From: Chthoniobacteraceae bacterium
GTDB lineage: Bacteria; Verrucomicrobiota; Verrucomicrobiia; Chthoniobacterales; Chthoniobacteraceae
Reading direction: 5' to 3'
Assembly (NCBI GenBank): GCA_947479475.1
Contig: CANJZW010000005.1
Coordinates: 1-64,000 of the forward strand
Length of the DNA stretch: 64,000 bases
Numbering within the stretch: the stretch's first letter is position 1; the number at the start of each line of letters is the position of its first letter. The notes beneath the pieces are model-generated. The model made no database searches. It was not told where the DNA came from and saw only the letters and a list, made by a program, of their open reading frames with translations. The translations under genes and the position numbers were made by a program. This document shows, piece by piece, positions 8,404 to 15,980 of this stretch.

Positions 8404-9891
8404 CTAGCGGAGAGCCGCCTCCAGTGTGGGTTTGAGGAAGCCGAGGAAGTAGTGAGGAAAGAATCCTCCCAAGAGCAATGCGATGGGCAGCAGCGCGAAA
8501 GCATAACGCGCGCCGCCATGGAGATCGTTCCATTTGAGGGAGGACGCCGTTGCTTCGCCGAGGAAAACGGCTTTGTAGGCGCGCAGCATGTACACGGCGG
8601 AGATAACCACGCCCCAAAGTGCGAGGATCGTGGTGGTTTTGAGGAAGGGGGTCGCGCCTTCTTTGAAGCCGCCGAAAAACACGAGGACTTCGCTTGCGAA
8701 GTTGGAGAAACCGGGAAGGCCGATCGAAGCGAAGGCTGCCATCGCAAAGGCAATACTTAGGAAGGGGACGCTCTTTGCCGCACCGCCGAGACGCTCGAAG
8801 TTTAGGGAGCCTTCCCGCTCGCGTAGGACACCGGCGAGGGCGAATAAGGCCGCTACAGATAGGCCGTGGGAGAACATCAGCAGGCAGGCGCCGTTCAGCC
8901 CGATGATGTTCATGGAGGCGATTCCCAAAAACACGTAACCCATGTGCATGACGCTCGAATAGCCGATTACGTAGTCCAGTTTACGCTGCGCAATGGTCAC
9001 GAGCCCCACGTAGAGGATGTTGCCAAGGAGTGCGGCGAGCAAAAGATCTTGTGCTGTCCAAGTGCCGAACACCGGCTGGTGGAAGGCCTGCGGGAGGAAT
9101 GGCACTACCAAGCGGAGCATTCCATAGAGGCCGAATTTTTTGAGAACGCCCGAGTGCAGCATTGCCACGGGAGAGGGGGCGCAGGCATATGCGGGAGCCG
9201 CCCAAGAGTGGAATGGGAAAAGGGAAACGAGAATTCCAAACCCAGTGGTTAACAAGAGCCAGGGGCGCAATTGTGCTGCCGCAGGAATGACGTGGGAGGC
9301 GGCGAGTTCCTGCAGTTTTTGAAGGTCGAAGGTGCGACTGGCCGCCGGAATGGCGAGGAAAAGATCCACCAAACCTGTGAGAAGAACGATGCTGCCGAGC
9401 CCAAGGTAGATCGTGATTTTCCACGCCACGGCCTGGCGTTCTCCGCTTCCCCAGAAGCCGATCAGAAGGAAGGTGGGGATGAGGGCCAGTTCATGAAAGG
9501 CGTAGAAGAAAAACAGATCTTTGGCTAGAAACGCTCCAGTAGCACCGGCGCTGATGAGCAGGACGGAACCGTCGAAGAGCCCCGCGCGTTTGTCTCCCTC
9601 CAGCTTAGGGGAGAACCAGACGGCGGCTACGGTCACGAGCGCCGTTAGGAGGAGCATGAGAAGGCTCAAGCCGTCCACGCCCACCGCGTAGCGCAGATCG
9701 AGACCGGGGAAAAGGGGTTCCGTTGCGAAGACGAATTGGTAACCCGCTTTGGTTTTATCGTAGCCAAACCAGAGCAGAAAAGTGACAGCCAATTGGAGTA
9801 GCGCCGCTGTTTTTGACCAGGAGCGGCTCCCGTTGCCCAAAAAGAGGGCGGCCGCGGTGACGATGGGAATGAGGAGAAGAAGAGTAAGCAC
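8404..9891 (-). CDS. nuoM: NADH-quinone oxidoreductase subunit M
   Basis: The 495-residue polytopic membrane protein starts at a GTG. It is the second antiporter-like subunit of complex I. Recognition is by FYAFHELALIPTFLLIGFWG with its conserved Glu, PFHSWAAPAYACAPSPVAML (the usual form has LPDAH; here AAPAYA is a variant) and GYSSVMHMGYVFLGI. The altered WAAPAYAC segment, where Asp-Ala-His is usual in NuoM, is an oddity worth noting. It sits between nuoL (15 bases upstream) and nuoN (six bases downstream). Confidence 0.95.
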   Translation of the reverse strand: MLTLLLLIPIVTAAALFLGNGSRSWSKTAALLQLAVTFLLWFGYDKTKAGYQFVFATEPLFPGLDLRYAVGVDGLSLLMLLLTALVTVAAVWFSPKLEGDKRAGLFDGSVLLISAGATGAFLAKDLFFFYAFHELALIPTFLLIGFWGSGERQAVAWKITIYLGLGSIVLLTGLVDLFLAIPAASRTFDLQKLQELAASHVIPAAAQLRPWLLLTTGFGILVSLFPFHSWAAPAYACAPSPVAMLHSGVLKKFGLYGMLRLVVPFLPQAFHQPVFGTWTAQDLLLAALLGNILYVGLVTIAQRKLDYVIGYSSVMHMGYVFLGIASMNIIGLNGACLLMFSHGLSVAALFALAGVLREREGSLNFERLGGAAKSVPFLSIAFAMAAFASIGLPGFSNFASEVLVFFGGFKEGATPFLKTTTILALWGVVISAVYMLRAYKAVFLGEATASSLKWNDLHGGARYAFALLPIALLLGGFFPHYFLGFLKPTLEAALR

Positions 9892-9906
9892 GGTGTCGGT
9901 TCTCCG

Positions 9907-11715
9907 TTATTTGATGAGCAGATAAAACAGCGCCACAACACCCGCTCCAAAGAGGAAAGCGTAGCCCTGCAGGTTGCCGATTTGTAGGAGACGCAGGGTG
10001 TAGCCAACGCCCCAAGTCAGTCCGCTTAGGCCGCGGACAAGAACACCGTCCAAGATGAAGTGGTCAAACCAGCCGCTGAAGGAGGCCAGCAGATCTTGAG
10101 TGCCTGCGATCAACGCGGCGTACATTTCGTCGATGTAAAAACGGTTTCCAAAAAGAGGAATGCGCACCGGGTCCTTCACGCGTCCGGCGTAAAGCGCCCA
10201 AGCGGCTCCAGTGCCCAGTAGGAAGACGCCGACTGCGAGCATCGGCACCAGATTGACGTGTTCGGCTGCGTGGACGGAATGGAAAAGCTCTGCGCCAAAA
10301 ATGGATCCTGCGAAGAACTCGTACCCAGCGATTACGGAAAGGACCGCCAAAATAAGGAGCGGCACAGTCATAGCCGCGGGGCAATCGTGACCGTGTTTTG
10401 CGGCAGGGGTGCGAGCTTCGCCGAGGAATGCGACAACGACCAGACGCGTCATGTAAAACGCGGTGAGGAGCGAGGTGAATAGGGCGGCGCCGAAGACCAG
10501 CATGTTTTTGTGCCAGGCTGCGAGGAGGATGGCGTCTTTGGAAAAAAAGCCGGCGAGGTAGGGTGCGCCAGTCAGGGCGAGAGTTCCGATGGCAAAGGTG
10601 AGGAAAGTCTTCGGCATCGTTTTGCGAAGGCCGCCCATTTTCCAGATGTCCTGTTCGTGGTGGAGCGCATGAATGACCGCGCCGGAGCCGAGGAAGAGGA
10701 GCGCCTTGAAGAAGGCATGTGTAAAGAGATGGAACATTGAAGCCCCCCAGGCTCCGACGCCCACGCCCGCGACCATGAGGCCGAGTTGGGAGAGGGTGGA
10801 GTAGGCGAGAATTCGTTTGATATCGTCCTGCTGGGTGGCCATCAGCGCGGCCAAGACCGCCGTTGTAGCGCCTATGCCAGCGATGACGGCGAGTGCGACA
10901 GGAGAGGGTTCAAGGATGAAGAAAATCCGGGCCAGCATGTAGACGCCGGCGGCCACCATCGTGGCGGCATGGATGAGGGCTGAGACCGGAGTCGGGCCTT
11001 CCATGGCGTCTGGCAACCAGACGTGGAGAGGGACTTGAGCGGATTTGCCTACGGCTCCGCAGAACAAACACAGGCCTGCGAGCGTGAGAAGGCTTGGATC
11101 GGCGGTGAGTTTTCCAAGGTTCTGCTGGATTCCCCCGAAGTCGACGGAGCCTGTGGCGGCCCAGACAAGGAGGATGCCGCTCATCAAACCGAAGTCGCCA
11201 ATGCGGTTTGTGAGGAAGGCTTTATTGGCGGCCTTCGCGGCGGATTCCTTGGTGAACCAGTGGCCGATGAGCAGGAAACTGCTGACGCCCACGAGTTCCC
11301 AGAAAATGAACATCATGGCGAGATTGTCCGCCAGAACGATGCCCAGCATGGAAAACATGAAGAGGGAAAGGGCGCCGAAGAAGCGTGATTTTCCGGCATC
11401 CTCCGCCATGTAGACGGTGGAGTAGACGTGAACAAGCGCTCCGATTCCGGCGACCACGAGGAGCATCACCCGCGTGAGGGCGTCGACTTTGAGGCCAATG
11501 GTGAGGTGGAGGGCGGGGCCTAAATCAACCCAGGTTGCGGCGGTTTGAACGACGGTTCCCGCCTTCACAAGCAGGAGTGTCGAAACGAACGCAGCGAAGA
11601 CTGCGGCGAGGGAAAGCGCGACGCTCAGCGGTTTGGAGCGATGGGCGAAGAGAAGGATCAGCACTGCGCTCGCCAGAGGGCTGAGCAGGATGATCCAGGG
11701 CAAGTTGGTTTCCAT
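9907..11715 (-). CDS. nuoL: NADH-quinone oxidoreductase subunit L
   Basis: At 602 residues this is the longest antiporter-like subunit, which in complex I carries the long lateral helix. Signature blocks are FIFWELVGVSSFLLIGHWF, KSAQVPLHVWLPDAMEGPTPVSALIHAATMVAAGVYML (position about 230-270) and DDIKRILAYSTLSQLGLM. The conserved lysines and the Glu of the proton path are present in these blocks. The length agrees with other bacterial NuoL proteins. The start ATG at 11715 follows the nuoK stop by 15 bases, so translation is probably coupled within the operon. Confidence 0.96.
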   Translation of the reverse strand: METNLPWIILLSPLASAVLILLFAHRSKPLSVALSLAAVFAAFVSTLLLVKAGTVVQTAATWVDLGPALHLTIGLKVDALTRVMLLVVAGIGALVHVYSTVYMAEDAGKSRFFGALSLFMFSMLGIVLADNLAMMFIFWELVGVSSFLLIGHWFTKESAAKAANKAFLTNRIGDFGLMSGILLVWAATGSVDFGGIQQNLGKLTADPSLLTLAGLCLFCGAVGKSAQVPLHVWLPDAMEGPTPVSALIHAATMVAAGVYMLARIFFILEPSPVALAVIAGIGATTAVLAALMATQQDDIKRILAYSTLSQLGLMVAGVGVGAWGASMFHLFTHAFFKALLFLGSGAVIHALHHEQDIWKMGGLRKTMPKTFLTFAIGTLALTGAPYLAGFFSKDAILLAAWHKNMLVFGAALFTSLLTAFYMTRLVVVAFLGEARTPAAKHGHDCPAAMTVPLLILAVLSVIAGYEFFAGSIFGAELFHSVHAAEHVNLVPMLAVGVFLLGTGAAWALYAGRVKDPVRIPLFGNRFYIDEMYAALIAGTQDLLASFSGWFDHFILDGVLVRGLSGLTWGVGYTLRLLQIGNLQGYAFLFGAGVVALFYLLIK

Positions 11716-11730
11716 GAACGGGCGGGCGGG

Positions 11731-12057
11731 TTAAAATTTCAAGGACTGAATGTCCTCAACATGCGTGGTTTGCCGTGCCCGGTAGAGGGCCACGATGATG
11801 GCCAATCCCACGGCCACTTCGGCGGCGGCCACGGTGATGATGAAAAACACCAGAACCTGCGCGTTGTAGTTTGGGAGGCCGTCGGTTCCGACGTGGAAAC
11901 GAGAGAAGGCCACAAGCGAGAGGTTGGCAGCGTTGAGCATGAGCTCAAGGCACATGAAAATCGTGATGATGTTGCGGCGCAACATGACCCCGGCAAAGCC
12001 CAGCGAAAAAAGCAGGCCGCTTGCGAGCAGATAGTGGTTTAGAGTCAGCGGATTCAC
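11731..12057 (-). CDS. nuoK: NADH-quinone oxidoreductase subunit K
   Basis: The 108-residue protein has three hydrophobic helices and is the MrpC-like subunit of complex I. It shows [22 protein letters not shown], then [18 protein letters not shown] with the conserved membrane Glu of the proton path, then [18 protein letters not shown] with the second Glu. The start is a GTG at 12057. It lies 12 bases after the nuoJ stop and 15 before nuoL. Confidence 0.96.
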   Translation of the reverse strand: MNPLTLNHYLLASGLLFSLGFAGVMLRRNIITIFMCLELMLNAANLSLVAFSRFHVGTDGLPNYNAQVLVFFIITVAAAEVAVGLAIIVALYRARQTTHVEDIQSLKF

Positions 12058-12069
12058 AGGCAGCGCGGG

Positions 12070-12573
12070 TTACTTCAGTTGACGGCGGGAAAGGACGATG
12101 ACGCCGATGGAGGCGACGAGGACCAAGACGCCTACCGTTTGAAAAGGGAGGTTAAACCGGGTGAAGAGTGTGATGCCGACTAGGCGTACGTCATCGAGTT
12201 TCGCCACGCCAAGGGCGGGGAAGGGTTGGGCGCCCGCGGGAAAAACGGAAAGCACTTTGAGAAGGCCCGCCACAAAAAGGGCGGAAACTGCAGCGCCGCC
12301 GACAAGCGCAAATTCATTAAAGCTGCGCCGCTTCTCCGCCTTGAGGTCCAGAAGCATGATGATGAACAGAAAGAGCACCATCACAGCGCCCGCATAGACC
12401 AGGATCTGGATGACCCCTATGAAAAAGGCATCAAGGCCGACGAAGAGAGAGGCCAGACAGAGAAAGGAGGCGACCAGACTCAGTGCGCTTGCAACGGGAT
12501 CTCGGTTCAGAATGACCGAAACACCAAAGGCGAGCATTAGAGCCGTAAACAACCAGAATAAGATCGGGGACAT
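12070..12573 (-). CDS. nuoJ: NADH-quinone oxidoreductase subunit J
   Basis: A 167-residue membrane protein with five hydrophobic segments. The region AFFIGVIQILVYAGAVMVLFLFIIMLLD is the diagnostic third helix of NuoJ, which carries the pi-bulge and the conserved Tyr-Ala-Gly. It lies between nuoI and nuoK with short gaps (18 and 12 bases). It forms part of the membrane arm and links quinone reduction to proton movement. Confidence 0.95.
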   Translation of the reverse strand: MSPILFWLFTALMLAFGVSVILNRDPVASALSLVASFLCLASLFVGLDAFFIGVIQILVYAGAVMVLFLFIIMLLDLKAEKRRSFNEFALVGGAAVSALFVAGLLKVLSVFPAGAQPFPALGVAKLDDVRLVGITLFTRFNLPFQTVGVLVLVASIGVIVLSRRQLK

Positions 12574-12591
12574 GCAGAGGAGGGGAGCAGG

Positions 12592-13122
12592 TTATTTGTC
12601 GGGGTTCCACTTGTGGACGAGGCCTGGCATGGTGCCGCCGAGTTCGTAAAGCTTGTCCTTATGGTGGACCATGTCGGCGCGGCTTTCGCCGGTGACTGCG
12701 TAATCTTTTCGAAGATAAATGGCCTGCTCCGGGCAGACTTCTTCACAGAGGCCACAATAGATGCAACGGCTCATGTCGATATCGAAGGCTTCGGGTGCTT
12801 TTTCGACCTTCGCGAACTGGCTGTCCGAGGGAAGAGAGCCTGGGGTGATTTTGATCGCCCTCGGCGGGCAGATAAATTCGCATAACTGGCACGAAACGCA
12901 GCGTTCGCGCCCGTGTTCATCGGTGACGAGGGTGGGGGCGCCTCGGTAGTACTCGGGCAAATGGGCATCCCATTTTTCCTCGGGATACTGCATGACGACG
13001 TGGGTCTCGCCCTTAAGCATCTTTTTGAGATGGTTGAAGGTGATGGCGAGGCCAGCAACGATGTTGGGGAGATAGAGTTTCTCCCAGAATGTGAGGTTCG
13101 GCCGACGGACTGTATATGCCAT
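12592..13122 (-). CDS. nuoI: NADH-quinone oxidoreductase subunit I
   Basis: The 176-residue ferredoxin-like subunit carries clusters N6a and N6b. Two complete 4Fe-4S motifs are visible: CVSCQLCEFICP and CIYCGLCEEVCP, about 40 residues apart. The N-terminal part contains the amphipathic segment that docks to the membrane arm (GLAITFNHLKKMLKGE). It passes electrons from NuoG toward the quinone-proximal subunit NuoB, which is not encoded in this window. Length and motif spacing are normal. Confidence 0.96.
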   Translation of the reverse strand: MAYTVRRPNLTFWEKLYLPNIVAGLAITFNHLKKMLKGETHVVMQYPEEKWDAHLPEYYRGAPTLVTDEHGRERCVSCQLCEFICPPRAIKITPGSLPSDSQFAKVEKAPEAFDIDMSRCIYCGLCEEVCPEQAIYLRKDYAVTGESRADMVHHKDKLYELGGTMPGLVHKWNPDK

Positions 13123-13144
13123 GGTCGTGGGAAAGTTTGGGAAG

Positions 13145-14290
13145 CTATTTCACCCACGCGAGGATCGCGGCGGTGATGAAAATATTAACGAGGGCGATTT
13201 CAAACAGGTAGAGCCAGCCCAGTTTCATGAGTTGGTCGAACCGGAAACGTGGCAGGGTCCAGCGCACCCAGATGAAGAAAATAAGGATGCCGACTACCTT
13301 GGCGAAGAAGGCGGTGATGTGCAGGAAGCCGAGTGCGATTCCGGCCGGAGTGGTGGAGGATTCCAGCGTGTTGATCGGCAGGAACGGGACGTGCCACCCA
13401 CCCAGAAAGAGCACCACAATGATGGAAGAGCCCGCGATCATGGCGGCGTACTCGCCTAGGAAGAAGAGTGCGAACTTCATCGCCGAATACTCCGTGTGGT
13501 AGCCAGCGACCAGTTCGGTTTCGGACTCTGGCAAATCGAAGGGAAGCCGGTTGGTTTCCGCGAACATGGAGATGGTGAAGATGATAAAAGAAACGAAAAC
13601 GGGGATCCAGAGGAAGAGCTCCCTCAACGTCAATTTGCCGTCGGTAAAGGGCAGCAGCAGCCAGCCGTTGTCGATCTGGTATTGGATCGCCTCGGAGAGG
13701 TTGAGGTTTCCAATAATCATCAGCACGGGCACTGCGCTCAGGCCGAGCGAGAGTTCGTAGCTGATCATCTGCGAGGAGGCGCGGATGCTTCCAAGGAAGG
13801 GATACTTCGAGTTAGAGGACCAGCCCGCGAGAACGATCCCGTAGACACCCACTGAAGCGACGGCGAACACGTATAAAATGCCCACGTTTACATCTGCCAC
13901 GACCATTTTCTGGCCGAATAGGAAGTTGCCGAAAGGCAGCACGGCGAGTGTCGAGAGTGCGGGCACCATTGCGAGGACGGGCGCCAGCCAGAAGTAGAAT
14001 TTGTTGACGTGCGCGGGCGTAAATTCCTCTTTGAGAAGGAACTTCATGGCATCTGCCACGGGCTGGCCAAGGCCGCCGAGAAAGAGCTGCAAGTCTTTCT
14101 CAAAGCCGAAAAGCGAGATGGGAAACCCCGTTCGGTTGGGGCCGAGTCGGTCTTGAATCAACGCGCTCACGCGGCGCTCCGCGTAGACGGTGTAGGAGAC
14201 GATCGGAAGGACCACCCCGAAGATGAGGAAGAGGGTCTTTGCGAGGGAGGCCGCGATCAGCATCCAGGGAATGTCGTTGAGGAAATCCAT
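13145..14290 (-). CDS. nuoH: NADH-quinone oxidoreductase subunit H
   Basis: The 381-residue product is the quinone-chamber membrane subunit. Recognised blocks are YAERRVSALIQDRLGPNR near residue 36, LKEEFTPAHVNKFYFWLAP, and FAETNRLPFDLPESETELVAGYHTEYS near residue 245, which is the most conserved part of NuoH and contains the acidic residues of the proton-entry path. The C-terminal block (WVRWTLPRFRFDQLMKLGW) is also standard. It is translated just after nuoG (11-base gap). Confidence 0.96.
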   Translation of the reverse strand: MDFLNDIPWMLIAASLAKTLFLIFGVVLPIVSYTVYAERRVSALIQDRLGPNRTGFPISLFGFEKDLQLFLGGLGQPVADAMKFLLKEEFTPAHVNKFYFWLAPVLAMVPALSTLAVLPFGNFLFGQKMVVADVNVGILYVFAVASVGVYGIVLAGWSSNSKYPFLGSIRASSQMISYELSLGLSAVPVLMIIGNLNLSEAIQYQIDNGWLLLPFTDGKLTLRELFLWIPVFVSFIIFTISMFAETNRLPFDLPESETELVAGYHTEYSAMKFALFFLGEYAAMIAGSSIIVVLFLGGWHVPFLPINTLESSTTPAGIALGFLHITAFFAKVVGILIFFIWVRWTLPRFRFDQLMKLGWLYLFEIALVNIFITAAILAWVK

Positions 14291-14300
14291 GGCTCGTTTT

Positions 14301-15953
14301 CTAGGCGGTTGCGAGGGGCTTTGCGGCTTCGGGCTTGGTCAGGAGCTGTAGGCCGAGGTCTCCGATTTTACCAAGGTTGAGTCCCTCGAAGGCGGGAACG
14401 TCTTGGGACATGGAGCGGAAGACGTCTTCGATCGAATGCAGTGCGTGGCTTTGACCGGCTGCGCTCAGGAGGTCGCCCAGGATTTCCCAGTCATCCCGGC
14501 ATTGGCCGGCAGGTTCCAACGCCTTGTTCAGGCGCTGAAGGCGGCCATTGATGTTGATTATCGAGCCCCGTTTTTCGGCAAAAGCGGCGCCTGGCAGAAC
14601 CACGTGCGCGGCCGCCGTCGTCGCGTTGGGAAGGATGGAGGTGGCGACTAGCGTCTTGAGTTTTGCGAGGTCGTCGTGGGTGAACCCGCATTCGAGAAGG
14701 TCTTCACCCAGGCTGAGGATCCCCGTGATTGTGCCGTTGCGGACCCCGGTTAGAATGTCCTTCAAGTGGGCGCCGGGCGTTTCCGTTGTTGTTCCGAGGA
14801 GACGCGCTCCGGCGGTGTTTGGATTGCGGTCTGCGGGGATCAGGATGCCGTCGGGTTCTCCAACGCGCGGCAGAATGTCGTGCAGGGTGATGTTCAGCGC
14901 GGAGGCGAGACGTTTGGCGAGGTAGAGTTCCTCGTTGGTGAGTCGGGCTGAAACAACCATCGCGAGCTTGCCTGCAGTCTTGAGTTGGGAGTGAGCCGCC
15001 GCGATGGCCTCGGGCCAGGTGGTCTGTTGGGAGCCCACCGATGGGTGCAGGAGGCGGGTGCCGTCCTGGAGGTACTTGAAATTGAGGCGGTGCGAGTCCG
15101 GAATCCAGTTGCCGTTGACGTCGTTATTTTCGCGGGGCGTAATCCTGTAGATGTGGCCTTCGCGGCTGCCGATGAGGATGTTGCAGCCTAGGCCGTCGTT
15201 GACGTCGATGGACTTGGTTTCCTTTAAAAACCAGACCCGCATTTTGAAGCGGAAGTCTGTGGAGGTCAGCGCGCCGACCGGACAGATGTCGACGGTGTTG
15301 AGCGAATAATTGCTCTCCAACGTCTTCTCCGGATGGCAGGCGATTGTGGAAAATCCGCCGCGGTCCACGAAGCCGAGGACGTCGTCGTGGGCCACTTCCT
15401 TCATGAAACGGATGCAGCGCGAGCAGAGCACGCAGCGTTCCGCATCAAGCGTGACGCGAGGCCCGAGTTCGACGTTTTTGGGTTTCTTGACCTTGCGTTC
15501 GAGAAACCGCGATTCCGCGTTGCCGTATTCTACGGAGAACTCTTGCAGTCGGCATTCTCCGGCCTGGTCGCAGATGGGGCAATCCAGCGGATGGTTGATG
15601 AGCAGAAACTCCATCACGCCTTGCCGGCATTCCTTTACCATGGGGGAATCGGTGCGGACGCCCATGCCTTCGGCGACATCCTGCGCGCAGGAGATCTGGG
15701 GGCGGGGAATCCAGCCGATTTCAGGTTTGCCGTCGGGGCCGAGCACCGGCTTGCGGTCCGGTGTCATTTTCGGCATGCCCATTTCAATGAGGCACATGCG
15801 GCAGTTGCCCGGGACGGAAAGCTTTGGGTGGTAGCAGTACCGGGGGATGAATTTGCCCGCCTGCTGGCAGGCGTCAATCACCTTGGTCCCCTTGGGGAAC
15901 TGCAGCCATACGCCGTCGATCTGGACGTTAAGGAGCTGAACTTCAGTGCTCAT
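14301..15953 (-). CDS. nuoG: NADH-quinone oxidoreductase subunit G (short form)
   Basis: At 550 residues this is shorter than the roughly 800-900-residue NuoG of many bacteria. All N-terminal iron-sulfur ligands are present: a 2Fe-2S set (C40, C51, C54, C89), the His-Cys set for N5 (H121, C125, C128, C134) and the N4 set (C174, C177, C180, C224). The rest is a reduced molybdopterin-oxidoreductase-like domain that lost any cofactor role; VVLPGAAFAEKRGSIININGRLQ is its conserved tail block. The additional cluster N7 ligands seen in some NuoG proteins were not recognised. It receives electrons from NuoEF and hands them to NuoI. Confidence 0.94.
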   Translation of the reverse strand: MSTEVQLLNVQIDGVWLQFPKGTKVIDACQQAGKFIPRYCYHPKLSVPGNCRMCLIEMGMPKMTPDRKPVLGPDGKPEIGWIPRPQISCAQDVAEGMGVRTDSPMVKECRQGVMEFLLINHPLDCPICDQAGECRLQEFSVEYGNAESRFLERKVKKPKNVELGPRVTLDAERCVLCSRCIRFMKEVAHDDVLGFVDRGGFSTIACHPEKTLESNYSLNTVDICPVGALTSTDFRFKMRVWFLKETKSIDVNDGLGCNILIGSREGHIYRITPRENNDVNGNWIPDSHRLNFKYLQDGTRLLHPSVGSQQTTWPEAIAAAHSQLKTAGKLAMVVSARLTNEELYLAKRLASALNITLHDILPRVGEPDGILIPADRNPNTAGARLLGTTTETPGAHLKDILTGVRNGTITGILSLGEDLLECGFTHDDLAKLKTLVATSILPNATTAAAHVVLPGAAFAEKRGSIININGRLQRLNKALEPAGQCRDDWEILGDLLSAAGQSHALHSIEDVFRSMSQDVPAFEGLNLGKIGDLGLQLLTKPEAAKPLATA

Positions 15954-15980
15954 GGTGCGGCTGGGTGCGAAAAAAGAGGG

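Noticed and set aside
7921-8760. Long plus-strand frame of 279 codons inside the nuoN/nuoM region
   Set aside because: It is antisense to two clear complex I subunits. Its Glu/Gly/Asp-rich composition is the mirror of membrane-protein codons.
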